Positions 36,820 through 47,092 of a DNA stretch of 64,000 bases are shown in pieces (positions within the stretch are counted from its first letter, which is position 1; the number at the start of each line of letters is the position of its first letter). The notes below the pieces were generated by a model. That model did not search any database. It saw nothing but the letters and a program-made list of their open reading frames with translations, and had not been told where the DNA came from. The DNA comes from Aliivibrio sp. S3MY1. Its GTDB lineage: Bacteria; Pseudomonadota; Gammaproteobacteria; Enterobacterales; Vibrionaceae. The stretch is from NCBI RefSeq assembly GCF_028765575.1, contig NZ_JARACO010000019.1, positions 1 to 64,000 on the forward strand, written 5' to 3'. The translations under genes and the position numbers were made by a program.

Positions 36820-37734
36820 ATGTCCTTAGCCCCTATTATACTGTTTGTTTATAATCGACCAGATCATACAAAAAAAACAATACAGGCCTTGCAACAAAAT
36901 GTACTTGCATCTGAAAGTGAGTTATTTATATATGCTGACGCCGCTAAAAATGAGTCTGCGCAACAGCAAGTCGATGAAGTGTGTAATTTAATCTCTGATG
37001 TTTCAGGATTCAAAAAAATAACAGTTATAAAGCAAGAGACAAATGTTGGTTTAGCAAATTCGATAATTAGTGGTGTTACTGAAATAGTTAATAAATATGG
37101 AAAAGTGATCGTTCTGGAAGATGATTTAGTAACAAGCCCATATTTTTTGACATTCATGAATGATGCATTAGACCTTTATTCAAATAAAAAAGATATCTGG
37201 CATATCAGTGGTTGGAATTATCCGATTGAAACTGATGGGATTGCAGATACATTTTTATGGCGCACTATGAATTGTTGGGGTTGGGCTACCTGGGATGACC
37301 GATGGCAGCATTTTGAAAAAAATACTGATAAGCTAATGGAGAGTTTTACTGCCGAAAAAATAAAAGCGTTTAATCTTGATGGTTATGAGAATTTTTGGGG
37401 TCAAGTCCTTGCTAATAAAGAGGGTAAGATAAATACATGGGCAATTTACTGGTATGCAAGTATTTTTGAAAAAAATGGTTTATGTCTTAATCCCACGGAA
37501 ACGTTTGTTGATAATATTGGGCTAGATGGTTCCGGTATTCATTGTGGGGTTAATACTTCCTACATTGCTAATTTAAACATAAATAACAATATCACTTTTG
37601 AAACGAACCTTGAAGAAAGTAGCATAGCTCTCGAACGCATACAATTGTTTTATAGGAAAATGGAAAAATCATTTTTAGTAAGAGCGATAAATAAACTCTC
37701 AAGAGTTTTAATTAAAAAGAATATTGTTATATGA
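36820..37734 (+). CDS. GT-A fold glycosyltransferase (GNT-I-like)
   Basis: A 304-residue transferase. APIILFVYNRPDHTKKTIQAL at the start and VIVLEDDLVTSP near 95 (EDD acidic site) match bacterial relatives of GNT-I, and NCWGWATWDDRW near 150 is a conserved aromatic block of this subfamily. The ATG at 36820 follows an AAGAGG site; a TTG one codon earlier is unlikely. It overlaps the next gene by 4 nt (ATGA). The sugar it transfers is unknown. Confidence 0.85.
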   Translation: MSLAPIILFVYNRPDHTKKTIQALQQNVLASESELFIYADAAKNESAQQQVDEVCNLISDVSGFKKITVIKQETNVGLANSIISGVTEIVNKYGKVIVLEDDLVTSPYFLTFMNDALDLYSNKKDIWHISGWNYPIETDGIADTFLWRTMNCWGWATWDDRWQHFEKNTDKLMESFTAEKIKAFNLDGYENFWGQVLANKEGKINTWAIYWYASIFEKNGLCLNPTETFVDNIGLDGSGIHCGVNTSYIANLNINNNITFETNLEESSIALERIQLFYRKMEKSFLVRAINKLSRVLIKKNIVI

Positions 37735-38972
37735 AAATATTAATTGTAAATGCATCCGATATCAATGGCGGTGCAGCGAGAGCTGCCTATAGACTCCATC
37801 AATCACTTCTAATGAAAAACGTTAATAGTAAAATGCTAGTAATGGATAAAGCCAGCGATGATTTTAGCGTATTAGGGCCCATTTCGAAAGGTGAGAAAGT
37901 AGCAAGTAAATTAAGACCAATCTTTGACTCGATTCCTATTAAATTTTATAAATGTAAAATACAAGCTCCATTTAGTATTTCCTGGGGAGAGAGTCGGAAA
38001 ATAATTAAAACAATAAATGAATTGAAGCCAGATGTTGTTCATCTTCATTGGATAAATGGAGGCATGATTAAAATTGAAGATTTACCTAAAATTAATGCGC
38101 CCATTGTTTGGAGCTTGCATGATAATTGGGCATTTACTGGTGGCTGTCATATTATGTGGAATTGCGAAAGTTATAAGGTAAATTGTGGAAATTGCCCCAT
38201 TCTTAAAAGTGATAAGGAAAAAGATTTAAGTCGAAAAGTTTGGAATAGGAAAAGTAGTACTTTTCCAAAACTGCCAAATATGACGATTGTAGGATTAAGT
38301 AATTGGTTAAATGAGTGTTCGAAAAGTAGTTCCCTTTTGAAGGGGCTTCCACATATTAATTTACCAAATCCAATTAATACTACAACATTCAAACCTTTCG
38401 ACAAAAAAAAGGCGAGAGAGCTTTGGTCTTTACCTACGAATAAAAAATTAGTTCTGTTTGGTGCTAGTAACGCCACTGGCGATATGAACAAGGGTTTTAA
38501 AGAATTAAGTAAAGCTTTACACAAATTAATGAATGAAAATATCGAACTTGTTGTTTTTGGCAGTAGCGAACCCAAAAAACCTCAATATTTTGGTTCTAAA
38601 ACACATTACCTAGGGCGCTTGCATGACGATGTCAGCTTAGTTGCTTTGTATAGTGCTGCAGATGTCATGGTAGTACCTTCTCTACAAGAGAATCTATCAA
38701 ATGCAATAATGGAAAGTCTATCTTGCTCAACCCCTGTTGTAGCTTTTGATATAGGTGGAAATTCAGATTTAATTAAGCATAAGAATAATGGGTATTTGGC
38801 TCAACCTTTTGACTGTAGTGATTTAGCAAAAGGAATCGAATGGGTACTTGATAATAATAGGTATAGCGAACTTTGTTTTAATGCAAGGGATAAGGTCACT
38901 CGGGAATTTGACAGTAAGCTTGTTGCTGAAAAGTATATTCAATTATATAAAGAGATTCTAAATATTGGATAG
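37731..38972 (+). CDS. Family 4 glycosyltransferase
   Basis: A 413-residue GT-B enzyme. N-terminus MKILIVNASDINGGAARAAYRLHQ is the acceptor-side motif of the WcaC/GT4 group. The donor region shows VVPSLQENLSNAIMESLSCSTPVVAFDIGGN near 320-350, with the EX7E pair (E326 and E334 region). It is coupled to the preceding gene by an ATGA overlap. Likely adds mannose, fucose or a related sugar to the O unit on the cytosolic face. Confidence 0.88.
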   Translation: MKILIVNASDINGGAARAAYRLHQSLLMKNVNSKMLVMDKASDDFSVLGPISKGEKVASKLRPIFDSIPIKFYKCKIQAPFSISWGESRKIIKTINELKPDVVHLHWINGGMIKIEDLPKINAPIVWSLHDNWAFTGGCHIMWNCESYKVNCGNCPILKSDKEKDLSRKVWNRKSSTFPKLPNMTIVGLSNWLNECSKSSSLLKGLPHINLPNPINTTTFKPFDKKKARELWSLPTNKKLVLFGASNATGDMNKGFKELSKALHKLMNENIELVVFGSSEPKKPQYFGSKTHYLGRLHDDVSLVALYSAADVMVVPSLQENLSNAIMESLSCSTPVVAFDIGGNSDLIKHKNNGYLAQPFDCSDLAKGIEWVLDNNRYSELCFNARDKVTREFDSKLVAEKYIQLYKEILNIG

Positions 38973-39080
38973 AGCGAATTTTTTTAAACTAAGAAATTGG
39001 GAGTTTACTCGCTCTAATTATATATATTCTTGTTGCAATGTAGCAGTATGTTATTTTTTAAATCAAAATGGTAAGTTATT

Positions 39081-40202
39081 GTGTATTTATTTGGTTTAAT
39101 TTGTGTTTTTTTATATCCTATTTTACTTGCTGTATCACTGGGAAAATACAGAGCTATATACGATGTTTTATTTGGACTGACTATTGTTATTTTTGCGTCC
39201 CTTTTATTCTCATCGAGAGTTTACTTCCTTTCAGAGTCAGATGATATGATTAGGTATTATAGCTCTTATTTACAAGCTGGGAGTTATGATTATTTACAAT
39301 ATATGAAAATAGTTAATCGAGAATGGGTTTATATTAGTTCTGATTGGCTAACTTACCAAGTGTTTGGAGTTATTAATCCTCGTATTTATTTGTTTTTAAA
39401 ATCTTTAACTTTCAATGGTATTTTTGTTTTCGCATTATTTAAAATATTTAAACAGCAGCGATATAGACTTTTTATTATTCTTGCAATAGTCACAGTACCT
39501 TCCATTGGAATCCATACTCAATTGGTTAGGCAATTATTAGGTTTTGCAATATTTTTACTTGCTATTGGTTTTCCCGGCAAGAGTAAACATGTTTTATTTC
39601 TGATATTATCCATAGGAGTCCACAAAGTATCTATAATTTACTTTATTTTACTTTGGTCATATCCATTCTTTAAGCGGTTTATATTCAATAATACTTTTCT
39701 ATTTTTAGCTCTAATTCTTTGCTTGTTTTTAGGGCGATTAATAAACATTGATATGATTGTTGAAATTTTGCAATCAATTCCAGAAATAGGAAAAAAAGCA
39801 AATTTCATAACTATGGTAGAAATCGACAGAATTAAATTTGGAATAACAAGTTTAATTGTGATTTTGTTGTGTTTTTTTAATGCGGTAAAATTGGACAGAA
39901 TTCTTTTAGTTATAACCGAAAAAGAAATGCGTCTTTTTTATGTTTTAATGTTGCTTCTTTTGGGAACGTTGATACTTTCCTCTATAAACGTATTGGCAGA
40001 GCGATTTATTGGGTTTGTTGTGATTTTTTTCCCTTGGTTTTTTATAATAGCCATTGATGTTTATTTTAAAAAATCGCAACGTAAATTTCTAACTGCAGTT
40101 TTCCTTTGTTTTGCAGTTATATTTTTTAATAAATTTGTCACAGGTGAATATTCGGCATCTAGTATATTTAATGGTGAGTTGGTATTGTTAAGTAAAAAAT
40201 AA
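39081..40202 (+). CDS. wzy: EpsG-like O-antigen polymerase
   Basis: A 373-residue, very hydrophobic protein with about ten membrane segments, starting with a GTG at 39081. It contains a periplasmic loop with SESDDMIRYYSSYLQAGSY near 51-69 and ends in further helices; these resemble the EpsG/Wzy polymerase family. It is the only candidate polymerase in the operon besides WaaL, and comes after the GT genes as expected. Low base composition matches the wzx block. Confidence 0.85.
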   Translation: MYLFGLICVFLYPILLAVSLGKYRAIYDVLFGLTIVIFASLLFSSRVYFLSESDDMIRYYSSYLQAGSYDYLQYMKIVNREWVYISSDWLTYQVFGVINPRIYLFLKSLTFNGIFVFALFKIFKQQRYRLFIILAIVTVPSIGIHTQLVRQLLGFAIFLLAIGFPGKSKHVLFLILSIGVHKVSIIYFILLWSYPFFKRFIFNNTFLFLALILCLFLGRLINIDMIVEILQSIPEIGKKANFITMVEIDRIKFGITSLIVILLCFFNAVKLDRILLVITEKEMRLFYVLMLLLLGTLILSSINVLAERFIGFVVIFFPWFFIIAIDVYFKKSQRKFLTAVFLCFAVIFFNKFVTGEYSASSIFNGELVLLSKK

Positions 40203-40216
40203 AATAGGTGAATTGA

Positions 40217-40954
40217 GTGAATAAAGAATTAGTTACTGTTGTGACGGTTTGCTACAACGTAAGCAACGATCTTAATAAAACATTACAGTCGGTTATTAAT
40301 CAAAGTTATGAAAATATTGAGTGTGTTATTATTGATGGAGGTTCATCCGATTGCTCTGTTGATATTATAAAGAAATACGAAAGTATAGCCTTTAAAAATA
40401 ATATATCATTTAAATGGATCAGTGAACCTGATAATGGGATATACGATGCGATGAATAAAGGCATTTCCCTAGCTAAGGGTAAGTGGATAAATTTTATGAA
40501 TGCTGGTGATTTGTTTAATGATAAGTGTGCGTTGGAGAGTGCGTTGAAATATTCTTCAGGTGCTGATTTAATCTACTCGGATACTTTATTTTCAAATGGA
40601 AGAGTGTTTATTTGTCAGGAGAACAAAAATAGAATAATTCATCAATCTTTAATTTATAAAAAATCATTGCATAATGAATTTGGATTGTATTTAAATTCAA
40701 AAGGAATAACGATATCAGATTATTTGTTCTTTCAGTCTTGTAAAGCAAAAAATTGGTATAAAACTGATGTAATAATAGCTAAATGCGATAGCAATGGGGT
40801 ATCTTCACATTTAGAACACTTTAAGCAAAAAATAGCAATTGACATTATGTTTAAAAACATTGGCAGAATTCAAGCTTCGTTCATATTACTACTGCACCCA
40901 ATTTATAATAAGGTAAAATCCTTTTTATTGACTAAGGGGGGGAGGGGCGGTTAG
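40217..40954 (+). CDS. Family 2 glycosyltransferase
   Basis: A 245-residue WcaA-like GT2 enzyme (GTG start). VTVVTVCYNVSNDLNKTLQSV, IIDGGSSDCSVD near 38 and MNKGISLAKGKWINFMNAGDLF near 83-104 are the donor-site motifs; the last ends the GD (Mg2+) site. It is related to the transferase at 45399 (same DAMNKGI motif). A G-rich run GGGGGGAGGGGCGG occurs just before its stop. Confidence 0.85.
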   Translation: MNKELVTVVTVCYNVSNDLNKTLQSVINQSYENIECVIIDGGSSDCSVDIIKKYESIAFKNNISFKWISEPDNGIYDAMNKGISLAKGKWINFMNAGDLFNDKCALESALKYSSGADLIYSDTLFSNGRVFICQENKNRIIHQSLIYKKSLHNEFGLYLNSKGITISDYLFFQSCKAKNWYKTDVIIAKCDSNGVSSHLEHFKQKIAIDIMFKNIGRIQASFILLLHPIYNKVKSFLLTKGGRGG

Positions 40955-41245
40955 GTTTTTTTATGGTTTTTATATATGTTGTTTTAATTTATAGGTTAAT
41001 ATGAGATATAATGACACGTATCTATTTATTAATAAGAAATAAAGTGCTCTAGTATTTAAAATATATACAAGGTCAGCATCCCATTGTGAACTATTAAATT
41101 ATGAGGATGTTAATTTAATTACTTTTCGTTTCGACGTTATATTGATATTTTGTAATGTCATATCCATTTTCAGGTGTTGGAAATATTTTAATTAAATTGT
41201 GTTTATTGTCTATGTTTCAGGTTCGTAATATTAAATAAGGTTTTT
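40955..41245. other. AT-rich intergenic stretch
   Basis: A 291-bp gap with no gene or known element visible. Very AT-rich with possible minor promoters; upstream of it lies the end of the wzy-side block and downstream a GT2 and the rml genes, so it may separate two ancestral modules. Confidence 0.4.
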
Positions 41246-41950
41246 ATGATCAGTGTATGCATGGCATCATATAATGGGGTTTTATTCATTGAGATGCAGA
41301 TATCGAGTATAATCAAACAACTATCAGAATCTGATGAATTAATCATTTCAGATGATGGCTCTAATGATGGGACTATAGATGTTATTAAGAAGTTTATAGA
41401 AAAAGATAAGCGTATTAAACTACTTAGTGGACCACAAAGTGGTCTGATTGCAAATTTTGGTAATGCATTAAAACAAGCAAAAGGAGATTATATATTTCTT
41501 GCTGATCAAGATGATATCTGGGAAGATAATAAAGTTCTAATTTTCATTGATAAGCTTAAATATCATACATTGGTTATTTCTGACTGCACTGTTAATGATA
41601 TAGATTTAAAATTATTAAATAAAAGTTTTTATGAATTAAATGGTTCTAAGTCTGGTTTTTTTAAAAACTTATATAAAAATTCTTTTTTGGGTTGTTGCAT
41701 GGCATTTAGACGTGAATTGTTGACTGATATTTTACCTTTCCCAAATAAAATTCCGATGCACGATTGGTGGATTGGGTTGGTTGCTGAGACAAAATATTCT
41801 ACAACGTTTATATCAGATAAACTATTAAAGTATCGCCGCCATGGAATGAACGCATCACAAACATCCGAAAAATCAAAGTCTTCAATTATTACAAAAATAA
41901 ATTACAGATTTTCTTTATTATATTACATTTTATTAAAAAGGTTGTTGTAA
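41246..41950 (+). CDS. Family 2 glycosyltransferase, rhamnosyltransferase-like
   Basis: A 234-residue GT2. SVCMASYNGVLFIEMQISSIIKQL, DELIISDDGSNDGT near 30 and FLADQDDIWEDNK near 80 are typical of RfbF/WbbL-like rhamnosyltransferases; HDWWIGLVAE near 170 is also conserved in that group. It stands directly before rmlBACD, the dTDP-rhamnose genes, and so probably uses that donor. Confidence 0.85.
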   Translation: MISVCMASYNGVLFIEMQISSIIKQLSESDELIISDDGSNDGTIDVIKKFIEKDKRIKLLSGPQSGLIANFGNALKQAKGDYIFLADQDDIWEDNKVLIFIDKLKYHTLVISDCTVNDIDLKLLNKSFYELNGSKSGFFKNLYKNSFLGCCMAFRRELLTDILPFPNKIPMHDWWIGLVAETKYSTTFISDKLLKYRRHGMNASQTSEKSKSSIITKINYRFSLLYYILLKRLL

Positions 41951-41975
41951 ATTAATTTTATAGGAAAAAATAACA

Positions 41976-43052
41976 ATGAACATATTAGTTACAGGCGGTG
42001 CTGGATTTATTGGTAGTGCGGTTGTACGTTATATAGTTGAGAGAACAGAGGATTCAGTGATTAACGTTGATTGCCTCACTTATGCCGGAAATTTAGAATC
42101 TTTGTCTTTAATTGATAAAAATGAGCGTTATCATTTTGTTGAAGCTGATATTTGCAACATGGATGCCATGGTTGAAGTTTTTAATAAATATCAACCCGCA
42201 TCAATAATGCATTTGGCCGCAGAATCTCACGTGGATCGTTCAATTGATGGCCCTACTGATTTCATTCAAACTAATATTATTGGTACATTTACTCTACTAG
42301 AAGCTGCGCGAGTATATTGGTCTGCTTTGCCTAAAGATAAAAAAACAGCTTTCCGTTTTCATCATATTAGCACAGATGAAGTGTACGGTGATTTGGACGG
42401 AACAGATGGCCTATTTACCGAAGAAACGTCTTACGAACCAAGTTCGCCATATTCTGCTTCTAAAGCATCAAGTGACCACCTAGTTCGTGCTTGGAACCGT
42501 ACTTATGGTTTACCTGTGATTGTAACAAACTGTTCAAATAACTATGGTCCTTATCACTTTCCTGAGAAACTAATACCACATGTTATTTTAAATGCGTTAG
42601 ATGCAAAACCGTTACCTATTTATGGTGATGGTAGCCAAATTCGTGATTGGCTATATGTAGAAGACCATGCTCGTGCTTTATATAAAGTCGTAACAGAAGG
42701 TGTAGTAGGTGAAACCTACAACATTGGTGGGCACAATGAAAAGAAAAATATCGAAGTGGTAGAAACGCTTTGTACTATTCTTGATGAATTAAGGCCTATC
42801 TCTGATAACCCTACTTTTTCTTCATCGAAAATAACTAATTACAAAGAACTCATTACCTTTGTTAAAGACCGTCCAGGTCACGATGTCCGCTATGCAATCG
42901 ACGCATCAAAAATTGAAAAAGAGCTAGGTTGGGTACCTAAAGAAAGTTTCGAAACTGGTATTAGAAAAACAGTGGAATGGTACTTAAATAATGAAAATTG
43001 GTGGAAGCGTGTATTAAACGGTGAATACCAACTTGAACGTATCGGAGATTAA
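41976..43052 (+). CDS. rmlB: dTDP-glucose 4,6-dehydratase
   Basis: RmlB makes dTDP-4-keto-6-deoxyglucose. The 358-residue SDR has [12 protein letters not shown] at 5-16, STDEVYGDL near 132 and [12 protein letters not shown] near 160 with catalytic Y-x3-K, and [17 protein letters not shown] near 188. Order rmlB-rmlA-rmlC-rmlD, with gaps of 6, -1 and 15 nt, is a single operon for dTDP-L-rhamnose. Confidence 0.97.
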   Translation: MNILVTGGAGFIGSAVVRYIVERTEDSVINVDCLTYAGNLESLSLIDKNERYHFVEADICNMDAMVEVFNKYQPASIMHLAAESHVDRSIDGPTDFIQTNIIGTFTLLEAARVYWSALPKDKKTAFRFHHISTDEVYGDLDGTDGLFTEETSYEPSSPYSASKASSDHLVRAWNRTYGLPVIVTNCSNNYGPYHFPEKLIPHVILNALDAKPLPIYGDGSQIRDWLYVEDHARALYKVVTEGVVGETYNIGGHNEKKNIEVVETLCTILDELRPISDNPTFSSSKITNYKELITFVKDRPGHDVRYAIDASKIEKELGWVPKESFETGIRKTVEWYLNNENWWKRVLNGEYQLERIGD

Positions 43053-43058
43053 GTAGTT

Positions 43059-43955
43059 ATGACTAACGCTTCAGTTTCAAAGTATAAAGGTATTATTTTA
43101 GCTGGTGGTTCAGGCAGTCGTTTGCATCCTATTACGTTAGGCACTTCTAAGCAGTTATTACCTATCTATGACAAACCAATGATTTTTTACCCGCTGTCAG
43201 TTTTGATGCTCGCGGGCATTAAAGATATTCTTATTATCTCAACGCCAGACGATTTACCTAATTTTGAGCGTATGTTGGGTGATGGTAGCCAATTCGGTGT
43301 TCAAATCAGTTACAAAGAGCAACCGACTCCAGATGGGTTAGCACAAGCATTCATTATAGGTGAAGAGTTTATAGGCGATGATAATGTTGCTTTAGTATTA
43401 GGTGATAACATCTTCTATGGTCAACATTTTTCAGACAAACTATTAGCTGCAGCAAAAGTGGAAAAAGGTGCCTCAGTATTTGGTTATCGTGTTTCTGATC
43501 CCGAGCGTTTTGGTGTGGTTGAGTTTGATAAAAGTGGCAAGGCGTTAAGCATTGAAGAGAAGCCTGAACGCCCTAAATCTAACTATGCAGTCACTGGTTT
43601 ATATTTCTATGATAATGATGTGGTTGAAATTGCTAAAAACATTAAACCATCACACCGTGGTGAGTTAGAAATTACCGATGTGAATATTGCTTACTTAGAG
43701 CGTGGTGATTTGAATGTTGAGTTATTAGGCCGTGGTTTTGCTTGGCTTGATACAGGTACGCATGACTCATTACTTGAAGCTAGTCAATTTGTACAAACCG
43801 TTGAACATCGTCAAGGCTTTAAGGTCGCTTGTTTAGAAGAGATTGCTTATATGCAAGGCTGGTTATCTAAATATGAACTACTTGATCAGGCAGAAAAGCT
43901 GAAGAAAACAGGTTACGGTCAGTACTTATTTAATATCGCTAATGGAGTGATTTAA
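43059..43955 (+). CDS. rmlA: Glucose-1-phosphate thymidylyltransferase
   Basis: RmlA joins dTTP and glucose-1-phosphate to dTDP-glucose. The 298-residue protein has [25 protein letters not shown] at 16-40 and [19 protein letters not shown] near 168-187; the loop and lysine that bind dTTP are intact. Its stop overlaps the rmlC start by 1 nt. Confidence 0.97.
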   Translation: MTNASVSKYKGIILAGGSGSRLHPITLGTSKQLLPIYDKPMIFYPLSVLMLAGIKDILIISTPDDLPNFERMLGDGSQFGVQISYKEQPTPDGLAQAFIIGEEFIGDDNVALVLGDNIFYGQHFSDKLLAAAKVEKGASVFGYRVSDPERFGVVEFDKSGKALSIEEKPERPKSNYAVTGLYFYDNDVVEIAKNIKPSHRGELEITDVNIAYLERGDLNVELLGRGFAWLDTGTHDSLLEASQFVQTVEHRQGFKVACLEEIAYMQGWLSKYELLDQAEKLKKTGYGQYLFNIANGVI

Positions 43956-44503
43956 TGAAATTTATTGATACTGCTATTTCTGATGTGAAAATTGTTGAAG
44001 TCAATGTATTTGGCGATGAACGCGGTTTCTTTATGGAGACTTTTCGTGCAGATGAGTTTATGAAACAAACAGGTGCTAAACCATTTGTTCAAGACAACCA
44101 CAGTAAGTCAACGAAAGGTACTTTGCGAGGTCTGCATTTCCAGAAAGAACAAACACAGGGGAAGTTAGTACGCGTTACATCGGGTGCTGTTTACGATGTT
44201 GCTGTAGATATGCGCCAATCTTCGCCAACGTTTGGTAAAGCAGTAGGCGTGGAGCTTTCGGCTGAAAATAAGCGTCAATTGTGGGTGCCAGAAGGCTTTG
44301 CTCACGGTTTCTATGTAATAACTGATACTGCTGAATTTGTTTATAAGTGCACTGATTATTATCACCCTGAATCTGAAGTGTCTGTTTGTTGGGATGATTC
44401 TGAACTTGCTATTGAATGGCCGTTAGTTGATGGCGAATTGCCTAAGTTGTCTGCAAAAGACGCAGATGGTTTTTCTTTTCAAGATGCTCCAAAATTTGAT
44501 TAA
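43955..44503 (+). CDS. rmlC: dTDP-4-dehydrorhamnose 3,5-epimerase
   Basis: The 182-residue cupin epimerises C3 and C5 of dTDP-4-keto-6-deoxyglucose. Visible are GDERGFFMETF near 22, QDNHSKSTKGTLRGLHFQ near 47 (substrate-binding His) and VPEGFAHGFYV near 115. Third step of the dTDP-rhamnose pathway. Confidence 0.97.
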   Translation: MKFIDTAISDVKIVEVNVFGDERGFFMETFRADEFMKQTGAKPFVQDNHSKSTKGTLRGLHFQKEQTQGKLVRVTSGAVYDVAVDMRQSSPTFGKAVGVELSAENKRQLWVPEGFAHGFYVITDTAEFVYKCTDYYHPESEVSVCWDDSELAIEWPLVDGELPKLSAKDADGFSFQDAPKFD

Positions 44504-44518
44504 TAGGTAAAAGTCAGT

Positions 44519-45394
44519 ATGAAAGTTGTTATTACAGGGAAAGGCGGTCAGCTTGCTTGGGAGTTAGAGCAGCTTGCACCACAAGGTATTGAGGTTATTA
44601 GTGTCGGTATTAATGAGCTTGATATTACCAATGAGATATTGGTTACTGAGTTTATAACCAACACTAAACCTGATTTAGTAATTAATGCAGCGGCTTATAC
44701 TGCGGTGGATAAGGCTGAAGAAGATACAGAGATTGCTTATGCCGTGAATGAGCTTGGTACTAAATATTTAGCTAATATCTGTAAGCAAATTAATGCGCGT
44801 ATTTTACACATATCTACTGATTTTGTATTTGATGGTTCTAGTACAACACCTTATCAAGCTGATTCAAAACCTAATCCTATCAATGTTTATGGTGCTTCAA
44901 AGCTTGCTGGAGAGGTCGCTTTACAAACTATATTGCCTGACGCGAGTGTGATAGTCCGCACTGCTTGGGTATATTCAGTCAACGGCAATAACTTCGTAAA
45001 AAGCATGCTGCGTTTGATGCAAGAAAAACCACAGCTTGGCATTATCTATGACCAAGTGGGTACGCCTACTTGGGCTAAAGGTCTAGCACAATGGTTATGG
45101 GCAGTAGCAGCTAAACCTGAAGTTACGGGGACTTATCATTGGACTGATGCTGGTATTGCATCTTGGTATGATTTTGCTATTGCGATTCAAGAGTTAGGTA
45201 TTGAGAAGGGGCTATTAAAAGAGGTTATTCCTGTTTTACCAATTCCAACATCTGCATACCCTACTCTAGCTAAACGGCCTGCATTTTCTGTTATTGATAA
45301 ATCAAGTGCTGAATCAGTTTCTGGTATTAATTCGATACATTGGCGAAAACAATTGTCTAATATGATGAGTAATCTAGTTAAAGAGTGGAAATAG
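44519..45394 (+). CDS. rmlD: dTDP-4-dehydrorhamnose reductase
   Basis: RmlD reduces the final keto intermediate to dTDP-L-rhamnose. The 291-residue SDR has TGKGGQLAWELE at 5-16, NAAAYTAVDKAEED near 60, STDFVFDGS near 105 and YGASKLAGE near 128 (catalytic Y, K). The downstream glycosyltransferase starts 4 nt later, still in the same transcript. Confidence 0.96.
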   Translation: MKVVITGKGGQLAWELEQLAPQGIEVISVGINELDITNEILVTEFITNTKPDLVINAAAYTAVDKAEEDTEIAYAVNELGTKYLANICKQINARILHISTDFVFDGSSTTPYQADSKPNPINVYGASKLAGEVALQTILPDASVIVRTAWVYSVNGNNFVKSMLRLMQEKPQLGIIYDQVGTPTWAKGLAQWLWAVAAKPEVTGTYHWTDAGIASWYDFAIAIQELGIEKGLLKEVIPVLPIPTSAYPTLAKRPAFSVIDKSSAESVSGINSIHWRKQLSNMMSNLVKEWK

Positions 45395-45398
45395 CTAT

Positions 45399-46142
45399 AT
45401 GAAAGTATCAATAATAACAGTTTGTTATAATTCTGAAAAAACAATTGAAGATACGTTAAAATCTGTTCAATCTCAATGTTACTCTGGCATCGAGTATATT
45501 GTAATTGATGGTGGTTCTAAAGATAGCACGAACGAAATCATTTCAAAATATAAAGATATAGTTTCGGTTCATATCAGTGAGCAGGATAATGGCCTTTATG
45601 ATGCGATGAATAAAGGTATTGCATTGGCAACAGGTGATATTGTTGGAGTATTGAACTCTGATGATATATTTGTAGATGAAAGCGTAGTTCAAAACTTAGT
45701 TAATTCGATTGGTGATAATAGCGGCATTTATGCTGATGTGGGTTTTTATTCTGAGCACGACTTTTCAGATAAAAAGAGGCATTATTCTTCTAAGGGGTTT
45801 GTTAAAAGTAAATTTTCTCGGGGTATGATGCCTGCCCACCCATCTTTTTATGTAAGAAAAGAGTGTTATGAAAAAGCTGGTTTATATCGAACTGATTTTA
45901 AAATAGCTTCTGACTTTGACATGGTATTAAGAATATTCTCTCTACCAAATACTTCATTTGCATATTTAGAAAAAGAGATTGTGAAAATGCGCCTTGGTGG
46001 AGTAAGTACCTCCGGTTTTATGTCAAACTACGTTTTAAATAAAGAAATATTAGATTCTTGTCAAAGTAACGGGATTAAAGCAAGTTGGTTTTCTATTTTA
46101 TCTAAATATCCTAGTAAAATGTTGGGGTATATTTTTAAATGA
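45399..46142 (+). CDS. Family 2 glycosyltransferase
   Basis: A 247-residue GT2 of the WcaA/WbbE type. SIITVCYNSEKTIEDTLKSV, VIDGGSKDSTNE near 33 and LYDAMNKGIALATGD near 66 followed by LNSDD near 84 form the donor site. It is similar in motifs to the gene at 40217. Its stop overlaps the next start by 4 nt (ATGA). Confidence 0.86.
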   Translation: MKVSIITVCYNSEKTIEDTLKSVQSQCYSGIEYIVIDGGSKDSTNEIISKYKDIVSVHISEQDNGLYDAMNKGIALATGDIVGVLNSDDIFVDESVVQNLVNSIGDNSGIYADVGFYSEHDFSDKKRHYSSKGFVKSKFSRGMMPAHPSFYVRKECYEKAGLYRTDFKIASDFDMVLRIFSLPNTSFAYLEKEIVKMRLGGVSTSGFMSNYVLNKEILDSCQSNGIKASWFSILSKYPSKMLGYIFK

Positions 46143-47092
46143 TATTGCTAACTGGGGGGACTGGTTTTGTCGGTGAAGCCTTACTTAAGGCTTTATCCGA
46201 CAGAAGTATAAAGTGTTTAGGTAGAAATAAACCTCTTTCAATCATTAATTCTTTATTTCATTTAAGTGATATAAATGCTAGTGTAGATTTTACTAAGGCA
46301 TTGAAAAATGTTAATTTTATTATTCACTGTGCAGCACGTGTTCATGTGATGGATGATGAATCACATAATCCTCTTAATTCTTACCGTGAAGTTAATACAG
46401 CAGGTACTTTAAATCTTGCAAGACAGGCAGTGGAAGCTGGCGTTAAGCGTTTTATCTTTGTTAGCTCGATTAAAGTAAATGGTGAATCTACTAAGTTAAA
46501 TGCATCATTTAAATCAACAGATATTCGCCAGCCAGAAGATTTTTATGGACAATCTAAATCAGAAGCGGAAGAGCAATTGCTAGAGTTAGCAGAAGAAACT
46601 GGTTTAGAGGTTGTTATAATTCGTCCAACCTTGGTTTATGGTCCTGGCGTTAAAGCGAACTTTGCTTCGTTAATGAACTTGGTATCTAAAGGATTACCGC
46701 TACCATTTGGGTCTATTACTGACAATAAGCGTAGTTTAGTATCGGTTCACAATTTAGTTGATCTTATTATTACATGCATTGATCACCCTAAAGCTGCTAA
46801 TCAAGTATTTTTAGTGTCTGATGACCATGATGTATCAACATCAAAAATGGTTCGTGAAATGGCTAAATCGCTCAATAAGCCTCAATGGCAGCTTCCTATA
46901 CCTAAATGGTGTTTCAGATTGGCGGGTAGTGTTTTTGGGAAACAAGATGTAGTCGATAGATTACTAGGTTCACTGCAGGTTGATATCACTCACACAAAAG
47001 AAACACTTGGCTGGAAGCCACCTCAAACATTACAAGAAGGTTTTAAAGAAACTGCTGAAGCTTTCTTGTTAAATAAAGAGAACAAAAAATGA
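46139..47092 (+). CDS. WbpV-like NAD-dependent 4-ketoreductase/epimerase
   Basis: A 317-residue SDR with LLTGGTGFVGEALL at 3-16, HCAARVHVMDD near 63 and YGQSKSEAEEQL near 138 (catalytic Y, K). It resembles WbpV and the reductases that convert the 4-keto product of a WbpM-type dehydratase to UDP-QuiNAc or UDP-FucNAc. It is coupled to the PglC-like transferase by a 4-nt overlap, the same gene pairing as wbpV-wbpL-wbpM systems, so the sugar is probably the first residue of the O unit. Confidence 0.85.
   Translation: MILLTGGTGFVGEALLKALSDRSIKCLGRNKPLSIINSLFHLSDINASVDFTKALKNVNFIIHCAARVHVMDDESHNPLNSYREVNTAGTLNLARQAVEAGVKRFIFVSSIKVNGESTKLNASFKSTDIRQPEDFYGQSKSEAEEQLLELAEETGLEVVIIRPTLVYGPGVKANFASLMNLVSKGLPLPFGSITDNKRSLVSVHNLVDLIITCIDHPKAANQVFLVSDDHDVSTSKMVREMAKSLNKPQWQLPIPKWCFRLAGSVFGKQDVVDRLLGSLQVDITHTKETLGWKPPQTLQEGFKETAEAFLLNKENKK

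Noticed and set aside
40930-40950. G-rich run as a frameshift site in the GT2 gene
   Set aside because: It lies at the very end of the gene just before the stop and leads to no useful alternative frame.
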